Assembly (NCBI GenBank): GCA_900544625.1
Contig: UQVR01000038.1
Location: 1 to 5,839, forward strand
Origin: an uncultured Mycoplasmatota bacterium
GTDB lineage: Bacteria > Bacillota_I > Bacilli_A > RF39 > UBA660
Direction: 5' to 3'
DNA: 5,839 nucleotides
This document shows, in pieces, positions 1 to 5,691 of this stretch. A model generated the notes under the pieces. That model had not been told where the DNA came from, searched no databases, and was given only the letters and a program-made list of their open reading frames with translations. The position numbers were made by a program, and so were the translations under genes. Position 1 is the stretch's first letter, and each line of letters begins with the position of its first letter.

Positions 1-1
1 A

Positions 2-1120
2 ACTGATGGTAAAGGAGCAAGTATATCTGGATATGACATAACAAATAAAAGTGGAGAAATAACTTTATTTAATAATAAAGAAATTACTGCAAGTCCAACA
101 AAAACAGATGAATGGAATATAACAGTAACATTAGTAAATTATGATAAAGACCAATCGAATAATATGGGAAAAAGTTTTAATGCTAAGTTGATGATTCAAA
201 AGAAAGCGGATAAACAAACACTATCAGAATATGTAAAATCACAATATACTGGAACTCAAGGAGAAAATAATATATATTATCATACAAGTACATTAGCAAA
301 TGGTGCAGGAGATAATTCATATAGATATGCTGGAGCAAGTGAAAGTGTAAATAACTTTGTATGTTTTGGTTCAACAACAAGTTCATGCCCAACAGATAAT
401 CTATATCGAATAATCGGAGTATTCGAAGATAAAGTAAAATTAATAAAATATGATTATGCTAATAGTAATCTACTTGGAATAAATGGAGATTATGCGGGTT
501 CAAAAACTCCAGATGCATCGTACTATAAAGGTGGTTTATCATCAATAGATGATTATCGTTGGAATAATAAAGCAACACATAGTGCAAGTAATACATGGAG
601 TACAAGTTTACTAAATAAGATAAATTTGAATACAAATTATTTAAATAATATAGGTACAACATGGTCAAATATGATTGAAGATGCCACATGGAAAGTAAGT
701 GGACATACAACCTCCGAAGTAACACCAAGTGAAATGTATACAGCAGAAATAACAAATGCTACAAAAACATATGGACCTAGCGATGGAACATCAAAAATAG
801 GTTTAGTGTATGCTAGTGACTATGGCTTTGCAGCCTCACCAAGTGCATGGACTGAAACTCTATATGATTATAATTATAACGACGCGAATGGAACATCAAT
901 AGAAACAATAAATTGGATGTATATGGGACATGATGATTTGACATTAACGCCTGATTCTTCGAACAGCAACAGTGTGTTCGGTTTGTACAGCATCGGTAAT
1001 GTCAGCAACGGCCTCGCCAATTGGAGCTGGGGCTCTCGTCCAGTCTTGTATCTAAAGGCTTCTGTTCTCTATGCTGGAGGATTAGGAACTAAAGATTCAC
1101 CAATAACTTTGGTAGTATGA
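2..1120 (+). CDS. Secreted/surface protein with variable-looking C-terminal domain, 5' end outside window
   Basis: The frame is open from the first bases to a tandem TGA TAA stop (1118-1123), so 372 residues of a longer protein are visible. The ATG at 164 (visible residue 55) is internal: coding sequence continues upstream of it and no ribosome binding site precedes it. Visible residues 1-70 are polar and Thr/Asn-rich, like the end of a beta-sandwich. The C-terminal domain starts around the motif SSCPTDNLYRIIGVF, has two nearby cysteines (visible residues 121 and 129, a possible disulfide), several Trp and Tyr blocks (SNTWSTSLLN, TTWSNMIEDATWKVSG, KIGLVYASDYG), and ends in SRPVLYLK and GGLGTKDSPITL. 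From memory this resembles a family of surface proteins of gut Bacillota ending in a 'G(V)RPxLYLKS...GxGTxxxPYxL' pattern; its function is unknown to me. No C-terminal membrane segment or sortase signal is visible, so any anchor would be N-terminal. A role in adhesion or ligand binding is inference. Confidence 0.8.
   Translation, partial: TDGKGASISGYDITNKSGEITLFNNKEITASPTKTDEWNITVTLVNYDKDQSNNMGKSFNAKLMIQKKADKQTLSEYVKSQYTGTQGENNIYYHTSTLANGAGDNSYRYAGASESVNNFVCFGSTTSSCPTDNLYRIIGVFEDKVKLIKYDYANSNLLGINGDYAGSKTPDASYYKGGLSSIDDYRWNNKATHSASNTWSTSLLNKINLNTNYLNNIGTTWSNMIEDATWKVSGHTTSEVTPSEMYTAEITNATKTYGPSDGTSKIGLVYASDYGFAASPSAWTETLYDYNYNDANGTSIETINWMYMGHDDLTLTPDSSNSNSVFGLYSIGNVSNGLANWSWGSRPVLYLKASVLYAGGLGTKDSPITLVV
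951..1050 (+). other. GC-rich, NNC-codon patch: candidate hypervariable (DGR-like) region
   Basis: By hand count this 100-base stretch has 52 G/C, against 31 in the 100 bases before it. Codons switch from A/T-ending to mostly C-ending: AAC, AGC, TTC, TAC, ATC, GTC, GGC, CTC, GCC. The encoded stretch runs from about visible residue 318 to 348, just before the SRPVLYLK motif. In DGR variable regions, AAC codons in a template repeat are mutated at their adenines, which yields NNC codons near the C-terminus of a target protein; the pattern here fits. No reverse transcriptase or template repeat lies in the window, so this rests on composition and position. Gene conversion from another paralogue could leave the same trace. 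Confidence 0.35.
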
Positions 1121-1140
1121 TAAACTTTGGTTAGCGTGGC

Positions 1141-1165
1141 TGGTGGGGGTATCCGCCCCACACCA
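1141..1165 (+). repeat. GC-rich hairpin just 3' of the surface protein gene
   Basis: TGGTGGGGG (1141-1149) pairs with CCCCACACCA (1156-1165), giving nine base pairs with one bulged A at 1160 and a six-base loop (1150-1155). It starts 20 bases after the stop codon. No T-tract follows directly, so it is not a standard intrinsic terminator by itself. It could help end transcription together with the next inverted repeat, or be the DNA hairpin that lies downstream of many DGR variable regions. Confidence 0.6.
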
Positions 1166-1166
1166 T

Positions 1167-1191
1167 AGAATTCTACTTGCTTCTGAATTCT
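1167..1191 (+). repeat. Inverted repeat with GAATTC arms; possible weak terminator
   Basis: AGAATTC (1167-1173) and GAATTCT (1185-1191) are perfect inverted repeats around an 11-base loop. Each arm contains the self-palindrome GAATTC, so the arms are also direct repeats. An interrupted T-rich stretch follows (1194-1205 and again 1211-1221), so this may act as the transcription end of the upstream gene. Its function is uncertain. Confidence 0.45.
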
Positions 1192-1238
1192 GGTTCTTTA
1201 ATTTTACAAACTTTTTCTTTTCACATATTTTATAGAAG

Positions 1239-1267
1239 TTGATATATCTTTTTCTATTGCATTTTAT
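1239..1267 (+). promoter_or_regulatory. Weak candidate sigma-A promoter for the LCP gene
   Basis: TTGATA (1239-1244) is followed after 17 bases by TTTTAT (1262-1267), which matches the -10 consensus at four of six positions. TATTAT (1265-1270) is a better -10 but gives a 20-base spacer. A second pairing, TTTACA (1203-1208) with TATTTT (1226-1231), is also possible. In DNA this AT-rich such matches arise by chance, so the call is tentative. The rest of the 1121-1300 spacer holds only the two hairpins. Confidence 0.25.
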
Positions 1268-1300
1268 TATTAAAATTTGTATACTTATAACGAGGTAGTT

Positions 1301-2731
1301 ATGAGTAAGAAAAGTGGTAATAAAAAAGTTTTAAGTTTTAAAAAATATTTGGTAATACTTTTAATAATATTAAGTATCTTGTTTAGTGGTTTAATTTATT
1401 TTATAAATGTATTACCTATGGAATATTTTGGTGTGTTTGTAGCTGTTGTAGTAATAATTGATTTAATTGTTTCGTTGTTATTATTAAGTAATGGTAAAGT
1501 TAAAAATTTAATCGGAGGATTATTTTCATTATTATTGATTGTGGCGATGGTTTTTGGAATTAATTATAGTTTAAATACAATGGACTTTTTTAAACAATTT
1601 GGTTTTAATGAGTATAAAAGTGAGAATTATAATATTATAGTTTTAAAAACAAGTAATTATAAAAGAATAAAGGATTTAAATAACAAAGTAATTGGACATT
1701 TAGATAAAAGTAAATATGAAGGATTAGAAAAGGCAATTGATAAATTAAATAAAAAAATTTCTTTTAAAAGTGAAAGTTTAAGTGATTCAAGCGAGCTGTT
1801 AGCAAGTTTAGAAGAAAAAAGTATTGATGCAATTATTTTAGAAGATGCTCAATTGGAAATATTAAAAGAAGCAAATGAAGATTTATATAATAGTATTAGA
1901 AAACTTGATGCAATAAAGGTTGAAATTAAAAATGAAGATATTGGTAAATCTGTAGATGTTACAAATAAACCATTTAATGTCTATATATCTGGAATTGATA
2001 CATATGGAAGTATAAATAAAGTATCTAGAAGTGATGTAAATATTCTTATGAGTGTTAATCCAACTAAAAAGGAAATATTATTAACAAATATACCTAGAGA
2101 TTATTATGTTAAACTTCATACTTTTAAAGAATATGATAAACTTACTCATGCAGGTATTTATGGAGTAAATGAAAGTATTAAGACTATTGAAGATTTATTA
2201 GATACAAAAATAAATTATTATATTAAAGTTAATTTTACATCTTTAGTGGATATTGTAGATGCCTTAGATGGTATTACTGTTAATTCTAATTATAATTTTG
2301 TATCTAATGATGGTTATTCTTATGTAAAAGGAGCCAATGTTTTAGATGGTAAGAAAGCATTATCTTTTGCTAGAGAAAGAAAATCATTTAAAGAAGGAGA
2401 TAGAGTAAGGGGAGAAAATCAACAGTTAGTTCTTACCTCTTTAATAAATAAAGCTATGTCTCCGAAGATAATAACTAATTATGTAGATATTTTAAAAGCT
2501 TTAAAAGGAAAATTTATTACAAATATAAGTGATGATGAAATTACTAAACTAATAAAAATGCAATTAAATGATGGAAGTTCATGGAATATAAAATCAATTA
2601 GCGTTAATGGATCTGATGCAATGGATTATGTTTATAGTTATAAGAAAACAAAATTATATGTTATGAAACCTGATGAAAAAACTGTTTTAAATGCTAAAAA
2701 TAATATAAAAAGAATATTAGATGAAAATTAA
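1301..2731 (+). CDS. LytR-CpsA-Psr family glycopolymer-peptidoglycan ligase with three N-terminal membrane helices
   Basis: LCP enzymes transfer glycopolymers such as wall teichoic acid or capsule from undecaprenyl-phosphate carriers to peptidoglycan, outside the membrane. The 476-residue protein has three hydrophobic helices (about residues 16-36, 42-63 and 70-88), an extra domain (about 105-215) and the LCP domain (about 225-405). LCP hallmarks are visible: SGID with Asp233, SRSD with Arg243 and Asp245, IPRD with Arg266 and Asp267, and FARER...GDRVRGENQ with Arg358, Arg360, Asp367, Arg368 and Arg370. The extra segment (NIIVLKTSNYKRIKDLNNK, then a stretch ending DAIILEDAQLEIL) resembles half of a type-3 solute-binding protein, as in some other Bacillota LCP proteins. 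The ATG at 1301 is chosen because GAGGT (1292-1296) lies four bases upstream; the in-frame TTG at 1277 has no ribosome binding site. The gene appears to be transcribed alone. Its exact polymer substrate cannot be told. Confidence 0.9.
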   Translation: MSKKSGNKKVLSFKKYLVILLIILSILFSGLIYFINVLPMEYFGVFVAVVVIIDLIVSLLLLSNGKVKNLIGGLFSLLLIVAMVFGINYSLNTMDFFKQFGFNEYKSENYNIIVLKTSNYKRIKDLNNKVIGHLDKSKYEGLEKAIDKLNKKISFKSESLSDSSELLASLEEKSIDAIILEDAQLEILKEANEDLYNSIRKLDAIKVEIKNEDIGKSVDVTNKPFNVYISGIDTYGSINKVSRSDVNILMSVNPTKKEILLTNIPRDYYVKLHTFKEYDKLTHAGIYGVNESIKTIEDLLDTKINYYIKVNFTSLVDIVDALDGITVNSNYNFVSNDGYSYVKGANVLDGKKALSFARERKSFKEGDRVRGENQQLVLTSLINKAMSPKIITNYVDILKALKGKFITNISDDEITKLIKMQLNDGSSWNIKSISVNGSDAMDYVYSYKKTKLYVMKPDEKTVLNAKNNIKRILDEN

Positions 2732-2741
2732 TATGTAAAAC

Positions 2742-2765
2742 AAAGTGTCAAATTTGACACTTTTT
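2742..2765 (+). terminator. Intrinsic terminator of the LCP gene
   Basis: Bases 2742-2763 form a perfect 22-base palindrome (AAAGTGTCAAA and its complement) starting 11 bases after the LCP stop codon. It can fold into a stem of about nine pairs with a four-base AATT loop, and ends in a five-T run (2761-2765). It separates the LCP gene from the sporulation genes. Because it is symmetrical, a role as a dimeric regulator's operator cannot be excluded. Confidence 0.7.
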
Positions 2766-2786
2766 ATAATGGGGATTTTGGCTTCT

Positions 2787-2795
2787 TTTGTCGAA
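2787..2795 (+). promoter_or_regulatory. Spo0A box upstream of spoIIAA
   Basis: TTTGTCGAA is an exact match to the Spo0A box consensus TTTGTCRAA and lies 55 bases before the spoIIAA start codon. In Bacillus and Clostridium, phosphorylated Spo0A activates the spoIIA operon through such boxes, so sequence and position agree. I could not find a convincing sigma-H promoter nearby. One speculative sigma-A pairing is TTGTCG (2788-2793), overlapping the box, with TATTCT (2816-2821) at a 22-base spacing, as in the long-spacer Spo0A-activated spoIIG promoter. A perfect TATAAT (2765-2770) lies upstream but lacks a -35 element. Confidence 0.6.
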
Positions 2796-2850
2796 GTTGT
2801 TTAAAGTTTAAAAATTATTCTCTAAACTAATATGTAAGGAGAAGAATATT

Positions 2851-3186
2851 ATGTTTAAGTTAGAGCTAGAGTATAAAAATGGTATATTGTTTGCAAGACT
2901 TAAAGGGATATTGAATCGCAAAAATAGTTATAAAATAAATAATTATTTAAATCCAGTTATTAAAAAACATGAAATTAAATATTTGGTTTATAATTTTGAA
3001 GATTTAGAAATGATAGATAATTCGGGAATAGATGCCTTAATTAATAGTAAATATTATATAAAATGCAATAAGGGGGTTATTAAAGTATGTGGTGTACACG
3101 GGGCACAAGAATATTTGTGTAAGTATTTAAAACTGTCTAAGGTGAGAAGTGAAATAGATGCATTTATGGAAATGGAGGCTATGTAA
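2851..3186 (+). CDS. spoIIAA: Anti-sigma F factor antagonist SpoIIAA (STAS domain)
   Basis: SpoIIAA is the anti-anti-sigma factor that frees sigma F in the forespore. In its unphosphorylated form it binds the anti-sigma kinase SpoIIAB; SpoIIAB inactivates it by phosphorylating one serine. This 111-residue protein is essentially one STAS domain, close to the 117 residues of the B. subtilis protein. The motif FEDLEMIDNSGIDAL parallels LEDLSFMDSSGLGVIL in B. subtilis, and the phosphorylatable Ser falls at residue 58, its position in B. subtilis. A good ribosome binding site, AAGGAG (2836-2841), lies nine bases before the ATG. The stop codon overlaps the sigma factor start (TAATG), so the two are translationally coupled. 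The anti-sigma gene spoIIAB, normally next, is missing. A different STAS-domain antagonist is possible, but the neighbourhood strongly supports SpoIIAA. Confidence 0.85.
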   Translation: MFKLELEYKNGILFARLKGILNRKNSYKINNYLNPVIKKHEIKYLVYNFEDLEMIDNSGIDALINSKYYIKCNKGVIKVCGVHGAQEYLCKYLKLSKVRSEIDAFMEMEAM

Positions 3187-3827
3187 TGTTAGAAGAAATA
3201 GTTAAATCAAGTGCTGGATTAATATGGAAAATTGCTAAGAATTTTTATGGAGTAGATAAAAATGATTTGTATCAAGCTGGGGTTCTTGGAGTTATTAAAG
3301 CATATCAAAATTATAAAGATGATGGAATAACTAAATTTAGTACATATGCTTATAACTATATTTTTGGAGAAATGTATATGTTAGCTAATAATAAAGAAAT
3401 TAAATTAAATAAAGATATAAATAGACTTTTAAAAATGATAGAAATGGGTAGAATGAGATTATCACAGGAAATAATGAGAGAACCATCCAATAAAGAATTA
3501 GCACAATATTTAGAAATGGATTTAAAAAATTTAGAGCAAGTAATGATGTATGCAAATACTTTTGTTTCGATGGATGAAGAATGTGATAAAAGAAGAGATT
3601 TACATGAAGTAATAGCTTGTAATGAAGATGTAAGTGAAGATGATAGAATTATATTAAATGATAGTATAAATTCATTGGATAATTTAGAAAAAGATATTAT
3701 TAAAAGTCGTTATTATGAAGATTTAACGCAAAGTGAAACAGCAAGAAAGTTAGGTATAACACAAGTAATGGTATCAAGATATGAAAAAAGAAGTTTAAGT
3801 AAAATGAGAGACTTTATGTATATGTAA
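3186..3827 (+). CDS. sigF: Forespore RNA polymerase sigma factor, SigF-like (SigF/SigG family)
   Basis: This is a sigma-70 family factor of the sporulation SigF/SigG/SigB group, expected to direct early forespore transcription. Visible parts are region 2 (about residues 5-75, with NDLYQAGVLGVIKAYQNY and KFSTYA around residue 51), region 3 (about 85-140, with REPSNKELAQYLEM) and region 4 with a helix-turn-helix (about 179-202, DLTQSETARKLGITQVMVSR). The region 4 motif closely follows DQTQSEVAERLGISQVQVSR of B. subtilis SigF. At 213 residues it is about 40 shorter than SigF: it begins directly in region 2 and lacks the N-terminal helix. The segment after region 2.3 (EMYMLANNKEIKLNKDINRL) departs from the usual EIQRFIRDDGTVKVSRSLKEL, so promoter preference may differ. 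GGAGG (3174-3178) lies seven bases before the ATG, which overlaps the spoIIAA stop. SigG is the main alternative; position after spoIIAA favours SigF. Confidence 0.85.
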   Translation: MLEEIVKSSAGLIWKIAKNFYGVDKNDLYQAGVLGVIKAYQNYKDDGITKFSTYAYNYIFGEMYMLANNKEIKLNKDINRLLKMIEMGRMRLSQEIMREPSNKELAQYLEMDLKNLEQVMMYANTFVSMDEECDKRRDLHEVIACNEDVSEDDRIILNDSINSLDNLEKDIIKSRYYEDLTQSETARKLGITQVMVSRYEKRSLSKMRDFMYM

Positions 3828-3846
3828 AAAATTTTAATTCATAATA
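3818..3846 (+). promoter_or_regulatory. Candidate sigma-G (forespore) promoter for spoVACDE
   Basis: GTATA (3818-3822) and CATAATA (3840-3846) are separated by 17 bases. This matches the B. subtilis sigma-G pattern (-35 GHATR, -10 CATNMTA, spacer 17-18), and the B. subtilis spoVA operon is sigma-G dependent. The -35 element lies in the last codons of the sigma factor gene. Transcription would start near 3853, leaving an unusually short leader of about nine bases before the spoVAC ATG. That leader weakens the case, and read-through from spoIIAA-sigF is also likely. Confidence 0.45.
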
Positions 3847-3861
3847 ATAATGGTGAATGTT

Positions 3862-4299
3862 ATGAATAAAGAAGACTATAAAAAATTAGTTAAGAAGCAT
3901 ACTCCGAAAGAACCAAAATTAAGAAATATTGGAGTAGCTTTTTTAGTGGGAGGATTAATTGGTTTATTTGCTGAAGTTATGATTTATATTTTTATGCATT
4001 GTTTTGCAGTATCAAGTGTTGAGGCAGGTCTTATTACAGCTTTAGTGGTTATTTTCTTATCAAGTTTATTTACAGCTTTAGGATTTTTTGATAACTGGGT
4101 AAGTGTTTGTAAATGTGGACTTATTATTCCAACCTCTGGATTTGCTCATAGTGTAGCATCAAGTGCTTTAGAGTATAAAAAAGATGGTTTAATTACAGGT
4201 CTTGGATCTAATTTCTTTAAACTTGCAGGTTCAGTAATTTTATATGGAATTATTTCTGCTTTTATTTTAGTGATTGTGAGGTTGATTTTGGTTGGCTAG
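3862..4299 (+). CDS. spoVAC: Stage V sporulation protein AC (dipicolinate channel component)
   Basis: SpoVAC is a membrane protein of the SpoVA complex that carries calcium-dipicolinate across the inner forespore membrane during sporulation and releases it in germination; B. subtilis SpoVAC has been reported to act as a mechanosensitive channel. The 145-residue product has a basic, lysine-rich N-terminus and about four hydrophobic segments (roughly 22-46, 55-75, 83-103 and 120-143). The block from PTSGFAHSVASSALEYKKDG to SNFFKLAG is the conserved core of the family. The ATG at 3862 is preferred over an in-frame ATG at 3850 because GGTGA (3852-3856) lies five bases before it and MNKEDYKK fits the family's N-terminus. 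The nearby CKCG (Cys83, Cys85) is a small oddity. spoVAA and spoVAB, which precede this gene in Bacillus, are absent, as is usual in clostridia. Confidence 0.93.
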   Translation: MNKEDYKKLVKKHTPKEPKLRNIGVAFLVGGLIGLFAEVMIYIFMHCFAVSSVEAGLITALVVIFLSSLFTALGFFDNWVSVCKCGLIIPTSGFAHSVASSALEYKKDGLITGLGSNFFKLAGSVILYGIISAFILVIVRLILVG

Positions 4300-4300
4300 T

Positions 4301-5266
4301 ATGAAATTTAAAAATGTTTATTTAAATGATTATTATACAATTGTGGGGCCATTAGAAAAAAATAGTCATTTAAAAAGATTGGATATGATTATGGATGATT
4401 ATTATATTGGAGAAAAAACTTTTGAACAAGCAGAAGTTAAAATGCAACAAATAGTGATTGATAATATTATTGGTAAAAACAATTTAAATATTAGTGATAT
4501 TGATTTGCTTGTAGGAGGAGATTTAACTAACCAAATTGCTATAAGTAATTATAGTGCTAAAAATTATAATATTCCTTTTTTGGGGCTTTATTCCGCTTGT
4601 GCTACATTTGTAGAAGGCTTAATTGTTGCATCAAGTATGATAGATGGTGGTAAATTTAAAAAAGTTGTTGGTATTACTAGTAGTCATAATTTAACGGCAG
4701 AAAGACAATTTAGATATCCAGTTGAATATGGAGCTCCGAGGGCTCATACATCAACATTTACATCAACGGGAGCGGTTTCAACATTATTAAGTAAGAAACC
4801 TAGTAATATTAGAATCGAAAGTGCCACAATTGGGGTGCCTGTAGATTTAGGTGTAAGTGATGCTAATAACTTAGGGGCAGCAATGGCTCCGGCGGCAGCA
4901 AGTACAATTGCAACTCATTTTGCTAGTTTAAAAAGGGATGCAAGTTATTATGATTTAGTTCTAACTGGTGATTTAGGTTGTGTTGGTAGTGAAATATTAA
5001 AAGACTATTTAGAGACTGTATATAATATAAAGTTAAAAAAATATTTAGATGCAGGTTGTGAATTATATTTAGATAGTCAAAATACATATGCCGGAGGTAG
5101 TGGACCAGCTTGTTTGCCAATTGTTTTGTTTAATAAAATATTACTTAATAAGAAGTATAAAAAAATACTTTTAGTAGCAACAGGGGCTTTACATAGTCCA
5201 ACTACAGTTAACCAACATGGCACAATTCCATCAATTGCTCATGCTATAAGTTTGGAGGTGGAATAA
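4301..5266 (+). CDS. spoVAD: Stage V sporulation protein AD (dipicolinate-binding, thiolase fold)
   Basis: SpoVAD binds dipicolinic acid and Ca-dipicolinate at the inner forespore membrane and is required for uptake into the spore core. It has a thiolase-like fold but is not known to act as an enzyme. The 321-residue product (338 in B. subtilis) shows the family blocks in order: DIDLLVGGDLTNQ (67-79), SACATF with Cys100 in the thiolase-cysteine position, SSHNLTAERQFRYPVEYG (127-144), NLGAAMAPAAASTI (190-203), LTGDLG (221-226), GGSGPAC (265-271) and VATGALHSPT (292-301). The N-terminal 50 residues are shorter and more divergent. The ATG at 4301 begins MKF, like MKL in Bacillus, and lies one base after the spoVAC stop. 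A TTG at 4292, overlapping spoVAC, is an alternative: GAGGT (4278-4282) is nine bases from it but 18 from the ATG. Confidence 0.95.
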   Translation: MKFKNVYLNDYYTIVGPLEKNSHLKRLDMIMDDYYIGEKTFEQAEVKMQQIVIDNIIGKNNLNISDIDLLVGGDLTNQIAISNYSAKNYNIPFLGLYSACATFVEGLIVASSMIDGGKFKKVVGITSSHNLTAERQFRYPVEYGAPRAHTSTFTSTGAVSTLLSKKPSNIRIESATIGVPVDLGVSDANNLGAAMAPAAASTIATHFASLKRDASYYDLVLTGDLGCVGSEILKDYLETVYNIKLKKYLDAGCELYLDSQNTYAGGSGPACLPIVLFNKILLNKKYKKILLVATGALHSPTTVNQHGTIPSIAHAISLEVE

Positions 5267-5616
5267 TGAATTTTTTAATGGCATTTTTGTTTGCGGGTTT
5301 TATGTGTGCTTTAGCGCAAGTTATTTTAGATAATACTAAATTAACACCTGGTCATATAACTAGTATTTATACAGTTGTGGGTTCTTTTTTGTCATTTTTA
5401 GGTTGTTATGATAGATTGATTTCTAAATTTGGAGCTGGAGCAACAATTCTTATTTCTAATTTTGGACATTCATTATATAGTTCTGCTTGGCAAGGATATA
5501 TAGAAGAAGGATTCTTGGGTATTTTTGGTGATATGTTATGTAAATCTTCGGGGGTAATAACTGGAGCTATTGTGATTGCTTTTCTTGTTTCGGTTATTTT
5601 TAAACCTAAAAATTGA
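5266..5616 (+). CDS. spoVAE: Stage V sporulation protein AE (SpoVAEb type)
   Basis: This small integral membrane protein forms the dipicolinate channel complex with SpoVAC and SpoVAD. Its 116 residues equal the usual length of the SpoVAE/SpoVAEb family. Hydrophobic segments lie at about 3-21, 30-47, 55-75 and 93-112. Family features are visible: KLTPGH (25-30), CYD (47-49), GAGATILISNFGHSL (56-70) and the C-terminal IFKPK. GGAGGTG (5254-5260) lies five bases before the ATG, which overlaps the spoVAD stop (TAATG), indicating translational coupling. The neighbours spoVAEA and spoVAF found in Bacillus are not present; a terminator follows directly. Confidence 0.94.
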   Translation: MNFLMAFLFAGFMCALAQVILDNTKLTPGHITSIYTVVGSFLSFLGCYDRLISKFGAGATILISNFGHSLYSSAWQGYIEEGFLGIFGDMLCKSSGVITGAIVIAFLVSVIFKPKN

Positions 5617-5644
5617 GTTACTAATAAAAATAGTAACTTTTTTT
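5616..5644 (+). terminator. Intrinsic terminator of the sporulation operon
   Basis: AGTTACTA (5616-5623) and TAGTAACT (5631-5638) form a perfect eight-pair stem with a seven-base loop, ending in seven Ts (5638-5644). The stem begins on the last base of the spoVAE stop codon. It closes the spoIIAA-sigF-spoVACDE unit. Confidence 0.9.
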
Positions 5645-5650
5645 AAATTT

Positions 5651-5691
5651 TAAATTTCCCTAAAAATAAGACGAAACTGTGTAAATTTCCC
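5651..5691 (+). repeat. Ten-base direct repeat in the spacer after spoVAE
   Basis: TAAATTTCCC occurs at 5651-5660 and 5682-5691, exactly 31 bases apart (about three helical turns), which could suit a regulator binding one face of the DNA. Next to it CGATTT occurs three times (5691, 5701, 5715), and TATGTCGAT (5696-5704) matches the Spo0A box at seven of nine positions. These may regulate the gene starting at 5779; chance is possible in AT-rich DNA. Confidence 0.35.

Noticed and set aside
164..166. ATG at 164 as the start of the surface protein
   Set aside because: The same frame is open back to base 2 with protein-like sequence, and there is no ribosome binding site before 164.
183..755. Reverse-strand open frames at 183-392 and 459-755
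   Set aside because: They lie opposite a well-supported coding region, have low-complexity Leu/Tyr/His-rich translations typical of antisense frames, and lack ribosome binding sites.
1260..1266. CATTTTA as a sigma-G -10 element upstream of the LCP gene
   Set aside because: No GHATR-type -35 lies 17-18 bases upstream, and an LCP gene is not an expected forespore target.
1277..1279. TTG start for the LCP gene
   Set aside because: The ATG at 1301 has a well-spaced GAGGT and a typical lysine-rich start; the TTG has neither.
1124..1300. tRNA, riboswitch or CRISPR in the spacer after the surface protein
   Set aside because: The two hairpins do not form a cloverleaf or a riboswitch pattern I recognise, and there are no regularly spaced repeats.
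2754..2759. Consensus -35 box TTGACA upstream of spoIIAA
   Set aside because: It is part of the right arm of the terminator palindrome, and no -10 element lies 16-18 bases downstream.
4923..5120. Reverse-strand open frame inside spoVAD
   Set aside because: It is antisense to conserved spoVAD sequence and its translation is low-complexity Leu/His/Asn-rich.
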